Origin: an uncultured Eubacteriales bacterium
GTDB taxonomy: Bacteria > Bacillota > Clostridia > Oscillospirales > Acutalibacteraceae
DNA length: 8,641 nt
Assembly: GCA_900320925.1 (NCBI GenBank)
Contig: ONUD01000137.1
Coordinates: forward strand, 1-8,641
Reading direction: 5' to 3'
Part shown: positions 1 to 5,906 of the stretch, in pieces
Layout of the letters: each line of letters opens with the position of its first letter
How positions within the stretch are numbered: the first letter of the stretch is position 1
The notes under the pieces: generated by a model
Databases searched by the model: none
Told to the model about the DNA's origin: nothing
Seen by the model: only the letters and a program-made list of their open reading frames with translations
Made by a program: the position numbers and the translations under genes

Positions 1-41
1 ATTATATGCTGAGAGATGCTGATAATATTTTGCAATATTGG

Positions 42-70
42 TTGCCAATGGAAAAAATTTGTGATATACT
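42..70 (+). promoter_or_regulatory. Sigma-A-type promoter of the first DUF6465-type gene
   Basis: A -35 box TTGCCA (42-47) and a -10 box TATACT (65-70) are separated by exactly 17 bp. The -10 box is preceded by TGA, giving an extended -10. The gene start is 46 nt downstream of the -10 box, with an AGAGGG ribosome binding site 8 nt before the ATG. No other gene is seen in bases 1-116. Confidence 0.75.
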
Positions 71-116
71 ATAGACGCCGGGAAATCCGAGTATCAATAG
101 AAAGAGGGTTGTTGAA

Positions 117-464
117 ATGGCAAAAAAAACCACCAAAAAAGCCGAGGAAAAAACCAAGGCTGTCGAGCAGGCAGTGGAAGCGGCGGAAAGCGTCAGTTCT
201 GAGCCTGTAGAAGCACCTGTCACTGTGGCAGAGGATGTACAGGAAAAGCCGAAGAAATGTGACAAAAAGGTTGAGGAACCCGTTATCAAGTGTACCATTG
301 AGTTCCAATGCACCAATACTACCATCCGTTCCATTGTGGACAGCATTATGGAAGTTGAGGGCAAAGAAAATGTACAGACGCTGGATGTGTATATCCAGCC
401 CGAAAACAGTGTTGCTTACTATGTGGTAAACGGCAACGCCGAGGGCAAGTCCGTCAGCTTTTGA
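117..464 (+). CDS. DUF6465-type small protein with Lys/Glu-rich N-terminal tail
   Basis: This is a 115-aa protein of unknown function. Residues 1-53 are low complexity, rich in Lys, Glu, Ala and Val and starting AKKTTKKAEEKTK, and are probably disordered. Residues 56-115 form a compact domain with predicted alternating strand and helix and the conserved end VYIQPENSVAYYVVNG. The same domain occurs in the paralogue at 7347-7673, where the C-terminal motif is almost identical. I recognise this as the DUF6465 family of Clostridia, recalled from memory and not searched. The ATG is supported by AGAGGG 8 nt upstream and by a good promoter at 42-70. The gene is monocistronic, with a terminator straight after the stop codon. 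The basic tail suggests nucleic acid or surface binding, but nothing in the sequence proves it. Confidence 0.85.
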   Translation: MAKKTTKKAEEKTKAVEQAVEAAESVSSEPVEAPVTVAEDVQEKPKKCDKKVEEPVIKCTIEFQCTNTTIRSIVDSIMEVEGKENVQTLDVYIQPENSVAYYVVNGNAEGKSVSF

Positions 465-483
465 GCGATAGGGATTTGTCAGC

Positions 484-530
484 ACAAGCGTGCCAGTCGG
501 ATAGTTTCATCCGACTGGCACTTGTTTTTT
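484..530 (+). terminator. Intrinsic terminator after the first DUF6465-type gene
   Basis: A perfect 13-bp stem (490-502 with 509-521) has a 6-nt loop and is followed by CTTGTTTTTT. The outer sequence ACAAG/CTTGT extends the stem past a small bulge. The T-tract contains the stop codon of the convergent cytidylate kinase-like gene, so the two genes abut. Read on the minus strand the hairpin has only a weak T-tract, so it mainly serves the plus-strand gene. Confidence 0.88.
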
Positions 531-1128
531 ACAGTTCCCTGAAAATACGGGCATACTGTCCGATGGCAGAAACCGCTTGTTCAGGGGTATAGTGAGAGGT
601 ATTGATGCAAAGGTCATAGTTGTCGGCACGCAGCCAGTCATTATCGGTATGATAGCGGTAATAATCGGAGCGATGCCGGTTGATTTGGGAAACGGTTTTG
701 GCGGCTTCCGTTCTGGAGACGGAAAGTTTTTTCATAATACTTTCCACGCAGTCCGTTTCATTGGCATAAATGAACACTCTCAGCACCTTGTGAGCGGTAT
801 TTTTCAGCACGTAATCTGCACACCGCCCCACAATCACACAATCGCCCTCATCCGCCACATCACGGATAATTTCTGCTTGACGGCGGAAGATTTCATCTTT
901 GGAGACATACTTGTTTTTTTCGGAGGGAATCAGATCTTCCAGCAGTTTGCGTTTCATATCTTCATCGTACTGGGCAAAATATTTCAGGTCAATACCGGTT
1001 CTGCCGGATGCCAGATAGATGAGGTTTCTGTCATAATAGGGAATGTTCATTTGTTCGGACAGCATTCTGCCAATGACTCTGCCGCCGCTGCCATAGCTTC
1101 GGGAAATTGTAATAATCAAATTTGCCAT
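529..1128 (-). CDS. Cytidylate kinase-like family protein
   Basis: This 199-aa cytosolic protein belongs to the cytidylate kinase-like (P-loop nucleotide kinase-like) family common in Firmicutes. The N-terminus reads ITISRSYGSGGRVIG (residues 6-20), in the place of a Walker A loop but without the canonical GKS/T lysine. It is followed by IPYYDRNLI, and later VIVGRCADYVL, which is typical of the family. A basic stretch, QINRHRSDYYRYHTDNDW, near residues 148-165 resembles the lid region. The substrate is not established for this family, and true CMP kinase activity should not be assumed. The start is supported by AAGGTG 9 nt upstream and a promoter at 1165-1193. It is divergent from the lipoprotein gene and appears monocistronic. 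Confidence 0.85.
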   Translation of the reverse strand: MANLIITISRSYGSGGRVIGRMLSEQMNIPYYDRNLIYLASGRTGIDLKYFAQYDEDMKRKLLEDLIPSEKNKYVSKDEIFRRQAEIIRDVADEGDCVIVGRCADYVLKNTAHKVLRVFIYANETDCVESIMKKLSVSRTEAAKTVSQINRHRSDYYRYHTDNDWLRADNYDLCINTSHYTPEQAVSAIGQYARIFREL

Positions 1129-1164
1129 TTTTTACCGCACCTTCCATTTTACATCTATATCCTT

Positions 1165-1193
1165 ATTTTACCGTATTTTCACCACAAGGTCAA
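1165..1193 (-). promoter_or_regulatory. Promoter of the cytidylate kinase-like gene
   Basis: On the minus strand TTGACC (1188-1193) and TAAAAT (1165-1170) are 17 bp apart, 36 nt upstream of the ATG at 1128. The divergent lipoprotein gene begins at 1268. No equally good plus-strand promoter was found between 1129 and 1267; a weak TATACAAT near 1217-1224 lacks a clear -35 box. Confidence 0.7.
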
Positions 1194-1267
1194 GTTTTTT
1201 TGTCGGATATTGCCTGTATACAATCGCCGCAAAGCGAAAATAATAGTGTGGAAAGGAGTGTTTCATC

Positions 1268-1651
1268 ATGAAAAAAGTACTTTTTGCAGCACTGGCTGTT
1301 CTGAGCATAGCGGGCAGTTTTGCAGCCTGCAAAACGAATACGAATGACCTTCCCGAAAACACGGTCACACAGAATTCTGCTGCCCGCCTGCCCAGGAATG
1401 GGGAAGTGACGGACAGGAACGGGATTATTGGTGACAGTGATGACCTTGTGATGGATCGTGACGGAAGAGTTTACAATGACCGTACCGACAATCCTGTGGG
1501 CAATGCCGTGCGGAATGCCGGAGACATTGTCAACAACGCCGCCCACAATGCCGGTGACGTCGTGAACAACATTGCCGACAAAGCAGGGGACACGGTGAAA
1601 AATGCCACCGACAGGATCGGTGACACCACAGAGAACCGCTCCAGCCGATAA
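1268..1651 (+). CDS. Putative lipoprotein with four 11-residue repeats
   Basis: This is a 127-aa predicted exported protein that I do not recognise as a named family. The N-terminus MKKVLFAALAVLSIAGSFAAC is a signal peptide with a plausible but non-ideal lipobox (FAAC, Cys21), so it is probably lipid-anchored to the outer face of the membrane. Residues 22-78 are polar with many Asp, Asn and Arg, and likely disordered. Residues 79-122 consist of four tandem 11-residue units of the form NA..NAGDIVN, ending with NRSSR. Such 11-mer periodicity with Ala and charged residues is seen in LEA-like and apolipoprotein-like amphipathic helices; this comparison is by pattern only. AAAGGAG lies 9 nt before the ATG. 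A bidirectional terminator follows at once, so the gene stands alone. A role in envelope stress or hydration protection is speculation. Confidence 0.8.
   Translation: MKKVLFAALAVLSIAGSFAACKTNTNDLPENTVTQNSAARLPRNGEVTDRNGIIGDSDDLVMDRDGRVYNDRTDNPVGNAVRNAGDIVNNAAHNAGDVVNNIADKAGDTVKNATDRIGDTTENRSSR
1502..1633 (+). repeat. Four in-frame 33-bp tandem repeats (11-aa units)
   Basis: The four units are residues 79-89, 90-100, 101-111 and 112-122 of the lipoprotein. They begin NAVRNAGDIVN, NAAHNAGDVVN, NIADKAGDTVK and NATDRIGDTTE. Position 1 is always Asn and positions 7-8 always Gly-Asp. The DNA units have diverged, so this is an old protein-level repeat and not a recent slippage array. Confidence 0.9.
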
Positions 1652-1690
1652 AAATAGGGGAGTTGTCATGATTGACAGCTCCCTTTTTGA
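1650..1690. terminator. Bidirectional intrinsic terminator between lipoprotein and traX-like genes
   Basis: An 11-bp stem (1658-1668 with 1673-1683, one G-U wobble on the plus strand) has a TGAT loop. It is followed by TTTTTGATT on the plus strand. On the minus strand the stem is followed by the complement of AAAATA (1651-1656), also T-rich. It lies between two convergent stop codons and can serve both. Confidence 0.87.
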
Positions 1691-1691
1691 T

Positions 1692-2405
1692 TCAATAGCC
1701 GAAGCAGGCAGCCCGTATTCCGTACAGTATCAGGATATGCACGGGATAAAAGGCATAAAAAGCATATTTGGCAATTTTGCCTTGAATCAATCCTCGCTTG
1801 CCGTTGTAGAGGTTCATCAGTGCAAAGGAGGGCATGACTTTCCAAGGGTCTGCAAAAAAGCAGCAGCCGAGTGCCGTGGAAACAGCCCGCCTTTCCCTGA
1901 GTACATACAAAAGCAATATCAGAGCCACTCCTTTTGCTCCATAGTCTGCCTTAATCAGTATGGCCGCTGTCACCAGTGTTGCCAGCAGCAGAAAGCATCT
2001 GACAGGCTTTTCCTTGAAAGCTTCGTACAGGCAGATGGCCAGAAATCCCAAGAAGAGCGTGAAAAAGACATTTTGTGCGGGATAGAGGAATCCTCCCGTA
2101 TGTTCCAGGTTCCACGGTATTTCCGACAGAAAGGCAAACAGCAGCAAGTCTGCACCATATCGTTTCCTGTTGTGTGTATGGACATATCCCTCTGCTATCA
2201 GGAAGCAGTACAGCGGGAAAGCAGTTCTGCCGACGAGCCTGCACAAAAAATACACGGTAATGGTTTCTGAGCCGATGGTCATCAGCGGCACGAAAGCAAA
2301 CGGCATCTGAGATAAAATAATAGCGGCAGTATGGTCAATTGTCATGGTGATGAGGGCAATGAACTTCAAGGCACTTCCCGAAAGAATCTGATACCGTTTC
2401 ATCAT
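1692..2405 (-). CDS. TraX-family integral membrane protein
   Basis: This 237-aa polytopic membrane protein matches the TraX family. The diagnostic N-terminus is LKFIALITMTIDHTAAI (residues 13-29, with the conserved Asp24-His25), followed by RTAFPLYCFLIAEGY (60-74), NVFFTLFLG (112-120) and the C-terminal FYAFYPVHILILY (residues 216-228). About seven to eight hydrophobic segments are visible. TraX of plasmid F N-acetylates pilin, whereas the chromosomal Firmicutes relatives have no settled function and lie outside conjugation loci; there is no conjugation gene here. The first ATG overlaps the stop of the upstream gene as ATGA, and a second ATG follows immediately. No Shine-Dalgarno sequence precedes it, so translation is probably coupled to the upstream gene. 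It could modify a cell-surface molecule (inference). Confidence 0.88.
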   Translation of the reverse strand: MMKRYQILSGSALKFIALITMTIDHTAAIILSQMPFAFVPLMTIGSETITVYFLCRLVGRTAFPLYCFLIAEGYVHTHNRKRYGADLLLFAFLSEIPWNLEHTGGFLYPAQNVFFTLFLGFLAICLYEAFKEKPVRCFLLLATLVTAAILIKADYGAKGVALILLLYVLRERRAVSTALGCCFFADPWKVMPSFALMNLYNGKRGLIQGKIAKYAFYAFYPVHILILYGIRAACFGY

Positions 2406-3181
2406 GTCTGATTCAGGGTATCTGCCATAAACTTGCTGGGTTTTTTCGGTTTTTCGGGTTTGATTTTCTTGCCCCGCAGCTTCCGCACCTCGACAGCAAT
2501 TTTCTGATTTTCGGGTGCAAAGCCGCAGGTCAGCTTTTCAAAGTCCGCGTCATCCATGGCATTGAGCAGTACATAGGTAATAATGCCCTTGACATCCAGA
2601 TCTCCGGCATCATACAGGTCGGACAGTGCTTTGGAGAATTTTTCTGCGGCATTTTTGTTGAGATGCTGCACATGCTGCTTGAGCTTTGGCAGGATTTTTT
2701 TTTCCGCAAACGTCACGCCTCGGAAGCTTTCATAATGTGCCTTTTCGTAGGCGATTTCATCACGCAGTTCAGGAAAGTAGGTCATCATTCTGTTGGCAAA
2801 AAACAAGGGGTCACTGACATTTTCTCCGTCTTTTTTCGTTTTTTTCTGTTTCTGCACAGCGGTCTGTCGGGGGCCTCGAATGGTTTCGGCGAAGTCATCA
2901 CCGATGTTTTCGGCCTCCCTGGCGGAATCCGCATCGGGGTCAAACAGCCATGTGGCAATGGTTTTCCAAGTATTGTCAGGTTCGCCGTCCTCCATGCCGC
3001 AGGTACGCAGCAGGACTCTTCTTTTCTCAAAATAATACACAATGCTGTACGCAATCTCTCCTGTATACAGTGCCGTCATTTCCGTGTCGGAATCGGCAAC
3101 GCTCTGTCTTTCATATCCTTTCGGCAGCAGGACGCGTTCCACCCTGCCTGTGATAATGTCAAACGCCTTATTGATTTCCAT
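2402..3181 (-). CDS. Conserved-looking protein of unknown function, coupled to traX-like gene
   Basis: I do not recognise this 259-aa soluble protein. Residues 1-62 look like a small alpha/beta domain (MEINKAFDIITGRVERVLLPKG, then ALYTGEIAYSIVYYFEKRRVLLRTCG). Residues 63-120 are acidic and end in a basic run KQKKTKK. Residues 120-225 are predicted helical, with a conserved-looking FFANRMMTYFPELRDE and a YVLLNAMDDADFEKL segment. The C-terminus is a Lys/Pro-rich tail (KKIKPEKPKKPSKF). There is no signal peptide or membrane segment and no catalytic motif that I can name. AAAGGAG with good spacing supports the ATG, and a promoter lies at 3212-3240. It is co-transcribed with, and its stop overlaps the start of, the TraX-like gene, so a shared task is likely. 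Confidence 0.82.
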   Translation of the reverse strand: MEINKAFDIITGRVERVLLPKGYERQSVADSDTEMTALYTGEIAYSIVYYFEKRRVLLRTCGMEDGEPDNTWKTIATWLFDPDADSAREAENIGDDFAETIRGPRQTAVQKQKKTKKDGENVSDPLFFANRMMTYFPELRDEIAYEKAHYESFRGVTFAEKKILPKLKQHVQHLNKNAAEKFSKALSDLYDAGDLDVKGIITYVLLNAMDDADFEKLTCGFAPENQKIAVEVRKLRGKKIKPEKPKKPSKFMADTLNQT

Positions 3182-3211
3182 GATTTCCTCTCCTTTGAGT
3201 TTGATATATCC

Positions 3212-3240
3212 ATTTTACCTTGATTTCCCCCAAAAATCAA
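3212..3240 (-). promoter_or_regulatory. Promoter of the unknown-traX two-gene unit
   Basis: On the minus strand TTGATT (3235-3240) and TAAAAT (3212-3217) are separated by 17 bp, 30 nt upstream of the ATG at 3181. It is divergent from the thioesterase promoter, with 9 bp between the two -35 boxes. Confidence 0.65.
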
Positions 3241-3241
3241 G
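3219..3241. repeat. Inverted repeat in the divergent promoter region
   Basis: CTTGATT (3219-3225) and AATCAAG (3235-3241) form a 7-bp perfect inverted repeat with a 9-bp centre. It covers the spacer and -35 box of the minus-strand promoter and lies 9 bp from the -35 box of the plus-strand promoter. It could be an operator for a regulator of both transcripts, but half-sites this short occur by chance and no regulator gene is adjacent. Confidence 0.35.
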
Positions 3242-3249
3242 TAGTATTC

Positions 3250-3278
3250 TTGCCAAAAGGGCGGCTGCGTGATATAAT
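3250..3278 (+). promoter_or_regulatory. Promoter of the thioesterase gene
   Basis: TTGCCA (3250-3255) and a perfect TATAAT (3273-3278) are 17 bp apart. The thioesterase ATG is 24 nt downstream of the -10 box, leaving a very short leader that just holds the GAGGTG ribosome binding site. Confidence 0.8.
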
Positions 3279-3301
3279 CGGAAGAGAAAGAGGTGTTTGC
3301 C

Positions 3302-3715
3302 ATGAGCTTTATTTACAAAAGGACTGCCAACTACTATGAAACGGACATGATGGGCATTGTCCACCATTCCAACCATATCCGTTATTTTGAGGAAGCAAGA
3401 ATCGCTTATATGCGTCAGATTGGGTGTGACGTGCTGAAAATGGAGCAGGAGGGCATTATTATTCCCAATGTGGACGCCTATGCCAAGTATCTGCTCCCCG
3501 TCAGATTCGGAGAGGAAGTGGAGATCGAGGTCAGCCTGACCACGTTCACGGGTGCCAGAATGGAATATACCTATACCATGCGGAAACAGGACGGACAGGT
3601 TGCCGCACAGGGACATACCCTCCACTGTTTTGTCAATCCTGAATTCAAGCCCATCTCTCTGAAACGCAGCTTTCCTGCCTACTTCCAAGCTCTCAAAGCC
3701 ATTTTAATTTCCTGA
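3302..3715 (+). CDS. Acyl-CoA thioesterase, YbgC/4-hydroxybenzoyl-CoA thioesterase type
   Basis: This 137-aa hotdog-fold thioesterase is of the usual length for its family and hydrolyses short or medium acyl-CoA thioesters in the cytosol. The family signature Y.TD..G.VHHSNHIRYFEEAR spans residues 12-33, with Asp15 at the catalytic Asp position of the 4-hydroxybenzoyl-CoA thioesterase class. The following VDAYAKYLLPVRFGEEVEIEV matches the central strand region of the fold. I chose the ATG at 3302 and not the in-frame GTG at 3293, because GAGGTG lies 6 nt before the ATG and would itself contain the GTG. The gene has its own promoter and a terminator right after its stop. Its physiological substrate cannot be read from the sequence, and a role in acyl-CoA housekeeping is likely. 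Confidence 0.9.
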   Translation: MSFIYKRTANYYETDMMGIVHHSNHIRYFEEARIAYMRQIGCDVLKMEQEGIIIPNVDAYAKYLLPVRFGEEVEIEVSLTTFTGARMEYTYTMRKQDGQVAAQGHTLHCFVNPEFKPISLKRSFPAYFQALKAILIS

Positions 3716-3720
3716 CGAGA

Positions 3721-3763
3721 AAAAACAGACCTGTGAAGAAGGTTTCTTCACAGGTCTTTCTTT
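3721..3763. terminator. Strong bidirectional terminator between thioesterase and lysine operon
   Basis: A perfect 14-bp stem (3727-3740 with 3744-3757) has a 3-nt nominal loop. On the plus strand it is followed by TTCTTTA. On the minus strand it is followed by TGTTTTTTCTC, a better T-tract. It lies between convergent stop codons, ending both the thioesterase transcript and the asd-dapA-dapB-ACT operon. Confidence 0.92.
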
Positions 3764-4211
3764 AGTCAAGAGCATTTTGAATGGCTGCAAAGGCAGAGTC
3801 AAAATCCGATTTGGTGACCAGCAGGGAAATTTGTGCTTCGCTGGTGGTAATCAGGCGAATATCCGTTCCGACATCCGCAGCTCGCCGGAATACCTTGGCG
3901 GCGACACCGGGACAATGCTCCATATCGGGGTCATTGACAGAAATCTTGCAGTTGCCGCTGCTGACGATGGGCTTGATGGTACCTTCGTTGAGCTTTGAGG
4001 TGTAGCCCAGGATTTTCATCAGGTCATCATCGTTGATGGTAAACGACAAGCTTGTCAGAGAGCTTTGGACAGGGGAGAGGGAAATCATATCCACATCAAT
4101 ATCCATGGCGGCGATATTCTCAAAGACTTCTGTGACGAAGTGCATATCGGCAGGGATATTCTGAAGTGTCACCAGCGTAATATCATCACTGACAACAATG
4201 GTAGGCTTCAT
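3762..4211 (-). CDS. Stand-alone tandem ACT-domain protein, aspartokinase regulatory-tail-like
   Basis: This 149-aa cytosolic protein is made of two ACT-type ligand-binding modules. The first holds residues 10-65, with VDMISLSPVQSSLTSLSFTI and DDLMKIL resembling the first ACT domain of aspartokinase. The second, roughly residues 80-149, has the PGVAAKVFRRAADVG segment and DIRLITTSEAQISLLV, the typical aspartokinase C-terminal pattern. There is no kinase domain. The start at 4211 is preferred over the in-frame ATG at 4232 because AAGGAGG (4220-4226) lies between them, 8 nt before the ATG at 4211. It is the last gene of the lysine operon, 13 nt after dapB. It may sense lysine or threonine and act on aspartokinase encoded elsewhere; this is inference. 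It could also be a generic ACT protein. Confidence 0.88.
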   Translation of the reverse strand: MKPTIVVSDDITLVTLQNIPADMHFVTEVFENIAAMDIDVDMISLSPVQSSLTSLSFTINDDDLMKILGYTSKLNEGTIKPIVSSGNCKISVNDPDMEHCPGVAAKVFRRAADVGTDIRLITTSEAQISLLVTKSDFDSAFAAIQNALD

Positions 4212-4219
4212 GAGACAGT

Positions 4220-4227
4220 CCTCCTTA
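4220..4227 (-). promoter_or_regulatory. Ribosome binding site fused to dapB stop, sets ACT-gene start
   Basis: The minus strand reads TAAGGAGG. TAA is the stop of dapB and AAGGAGG is the ribosome binding site of the ACT gene, 8 nt before its ATG. This decides between the two possible ACT-gene starts and suggests translational hand-over. Confidence 0.85.
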
Positions 4228-4980
4228 TGCATGATTGAGCAGATCGGACATATTGTACATTCCTGCCGGCTGTTGGCTGAGGAACACAGCCGCGTTCAAT
4301 GCCCCCACGGCGAATACCGTTTTGGAGCGTGCGGAATGGCTGATAGTCAGCACTTCGTCCTGACCGGCAAAAATCACTTCATGTTCCCCTACGATATTGC
4401 CGCCTCTGACGGAGTGGATACCGATCTCTCTTTTTTCTCTTTTTTTGCGGTAGGCATGGCGGTCATAGACATACTCACTGTCCGTTCTGACCTGAGATAC
4501 CGCATCGGCAATCATCAGTGCCGTACCGCTGGGAGCGTCCAGTTTTTGGTTATGGTGCTGTTCGATGATTTCCACATCGAAGCTGTCACCAAAGACGGAA
4601 GCTGCCTTTTTGGCAAGCTCGATGATGAGGTTAATGCCAAGGGACATATTGCCCGAATAGAACACGGGAATTTCCTCAGCAGCCGCTTTTATTTGTTGTT
4701 TTTGCACTTCACTGTAACCTGTGGTGCAGATGACAACGGGCATTTTGCGGTCAAGTGCATAAGCGAGCATGGATTCCAGCACGGCGGGGTTGGAAAAATC
4801 CACAATGACATCCGCTTGGCAGGACAGTTCCGAAAAGGTCTTTGCATAGGCAAAGGAAGCATTTTGCGGCTGTACCAGGTCAATGCCGCCGACGATGGCA
4901 ATATCGTCACGCAGGGCGGCTGCACTGATCAGGCTGGCACCCATTTTTCCGCTGCATCCGGTAATGATTACATTTGTCAT
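4225..4980 (-). CDS. dapB: 4-hydroxy-tetrahydrodipicolinate reductase
   Basis: This 251-aa enzyme reduces hydroxy-tetrahydrodipicolinate to tetrahydrodipicolinate with NAD(P)H in the diaminopimelate/lysine pathway. The N-terminal Rossmann fold has GCSGKMG at residues 8-14. The conserved catalytic block EIIEQHHNQKLDAPSGTAL lies at residues 137-155, with His142, His143 and Lys146 in the expected catalytic positions and the PSGT substrate loop. HSVRGGNIVGEHEV (residues 189-202) is also family-typical. Length is normal. The start at 4980 (MTNVIITG) is chosen because AAAGGA is 9 nt upstream; the in-frame ATG at 4986 would be only 3 nt from it, and the longer start at 5034 would run into dapA. The gene is 28 nt after dapA and 13 nt before the ACT gene. 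Confidence 0.96.
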   Translation of the reverse strand: MTNVIITGCSGKMGASLISAAALRDDIAIVGGIDLVQPQNASFAYAKTFSELSCQADVIVDFSNPAVLESMLAYALDRKMPVVICTTGYSEVQKQQIKAAAEEIPVFYSGNMSLGINLIIELAKKAASVFGDSFDVEIIEQHHNQKLDAPSGTALMIADAVSQVRTDSEYVYDRHAYRKKREKREIGIHSVRGGNIVGEHEVIFAGQDEVLTISHSARSKTVFAVGALNAAVFLSQQPAGMYNMSDLLNHA

Positions 4981-5008
4981 TTTCATCCGTCCTTTGTGTG
5001 TCAGACAC

Positions 5009-5899
5009 TTATTTGATAATTCCGTACTTGACAAGGCAGTCTTTCAAAGCCTGTTCTCCCGCAGGGGTCATGGGTGCCAGCGGCATACGGCACGGTCCGC
5101 AGTGGAAGCCGCAGAGATTCATAGCGGTCTTGATGGGGATAGGATTGACATCCGAGAACAGCATATCCATCAGTTCAATATAATACTTCTGCATGGCAAA
5201 GCTGCTTTTGAAATCGCCATCGAGTGCTTTTTTGATCAATTCATGGCTTTCTCTGGGGCAGATATTGGCAAACACCGAAATGACCCCCAAACCGCCCATT
5301 GCGGTAATGGAAAAGGCTTGTGCATCTTCGCCGCTGTAAATATCCAGATCCTCGCCGCACAGAGCCATTGTCCTGACAAGGGCAGAGATGTCCCCGTTAG
5401 CCTCCTTAGCAGCCTGGATATTAGGGTGTTTGGCAAGGCGGGCATAGGTTTCCGGTTTGATATTGCAGCCGGTTCTGGACGGCACGTTGTACACAATCAT
5501 CGGAATATGGATATGGTCAGCAATGTAGCAGTAGTGGCTGACCAGTCCGTTCTGGGAGGTTTTGTGGTAGTACGGGGTCACGGACAGGATGGCATCCGCT
5601 CCGAGACGTTCGGCTTCCACCGAAAGCTCCGCAGCAAAGATGGTATCATTGCTGCCTGCCCCTGCAATGACCGGCACTCTCTTGGCCACTTTGTTCACGG
5701 TGTATTCAATGACCTTGCAATGTTCTTCACGGGAGAGGGTAGCGGATTCTCCTGTTGTGCCGCAGGTGATGATCGCATCAGTGCCGTTAGCGATCTGAAA
5801 TTCAATGAGATGTCCGTACTCCTCGAAATTCACACTGCCGTCCTCGTTCATAGGTGTGACGATGGCAACACCCGAACCCTTGAAAATATGATTTGACAT
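5009..5899 (-). CDS. dapA: 4-hydroxy-tetrahydrodipicolinate synthase
   Basis: This 296-aa TIM-barrel enzyme condenses aspartate semialdehyde with pyruvate, the first committed step to diaminopimelate and lysine. All key residues are present: GTTGES at 47-52 (Thr48), Tyr111, Tyr137 in VYNVPSRTG, Arg142, and the Schiff-base Lys165 in KEANGD. Each is offset by four from the well-known E. coli numbering (Thr44, Tyr107, Tyr133, Lys161). The usual KEASGD is KEANGD here, a mild variant. AAGGAGG lies just before the ATG and overlaps the asd stop as TAAGGAGG, 12 nt separating the genes. It is the second gene of the lysine operon. The C-terminal region is complete, with the usual length. Confidence 0.97.
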   Translation of the reverse strand: MSNHIFKGSGVAIVTPMNEDGSVNFEEYGHLIEFQIANGTDAIITCGTTGESATLSREEHCKVIEYTVNKVAKRVPVIAGAGSNDTIFAAELSVEAERLGADAILSVTPYYHKTSQNGLVSHYCYIADHIHIPMIVYNVPSRTGCNIKPETYARLAKHPNIQAAKEANGDISALVRTMALCGEDLDIYSGEDAQAFSITAMGGLGVISVFANICPRESHELIKKALDGDFKSSFAMQKYYIELMDMLFSDVNPIPIKTAMNLCGFHCGPCRMPLAPMTPAGEQALKDCLVKYGIIK

Positions 5900-5906
5900 C
5901 AGATGA

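Noticed and set aside
577..1347. Plus-strand open frame of 256 codons opposite the cytidylate kinase-like gene
   Set aside because: It overlaps two well-supported genes, crosses a promoter region and shows no ribosome binding site or recognisable motifs.
1692..2405. TraX as a sign of an integrated conjugative element
   Set aside because: No relaxase, coupling protein, integrase, attachment repeats or pilin genes are nearby; chromosomal TraX relatives are common in Firmicutes.
3293..3301. GTG start for the thioesterase three codons upstream
   Set aside because: The GTG lies inside the GAGGTG ribosome binding site that serves the ATG at 3302.
3762..4211. ACT gene as a broken remnant of aspartokinase
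   Set aside because: The frame is intact, with its own start, ideal ribosome binding site and operon terminator, and no kinase-domain debris is found upstream, where dapB sits.
4883..5896. Long open frame (337 codons) on the plus strand opposite dapA
   Set aside because: It is the antisense shadow of dapA, whose catalytic residues are all in place. Its translation is low-complexity His/Gly/Phe-rich with no family pattern and no ribosome binding site.
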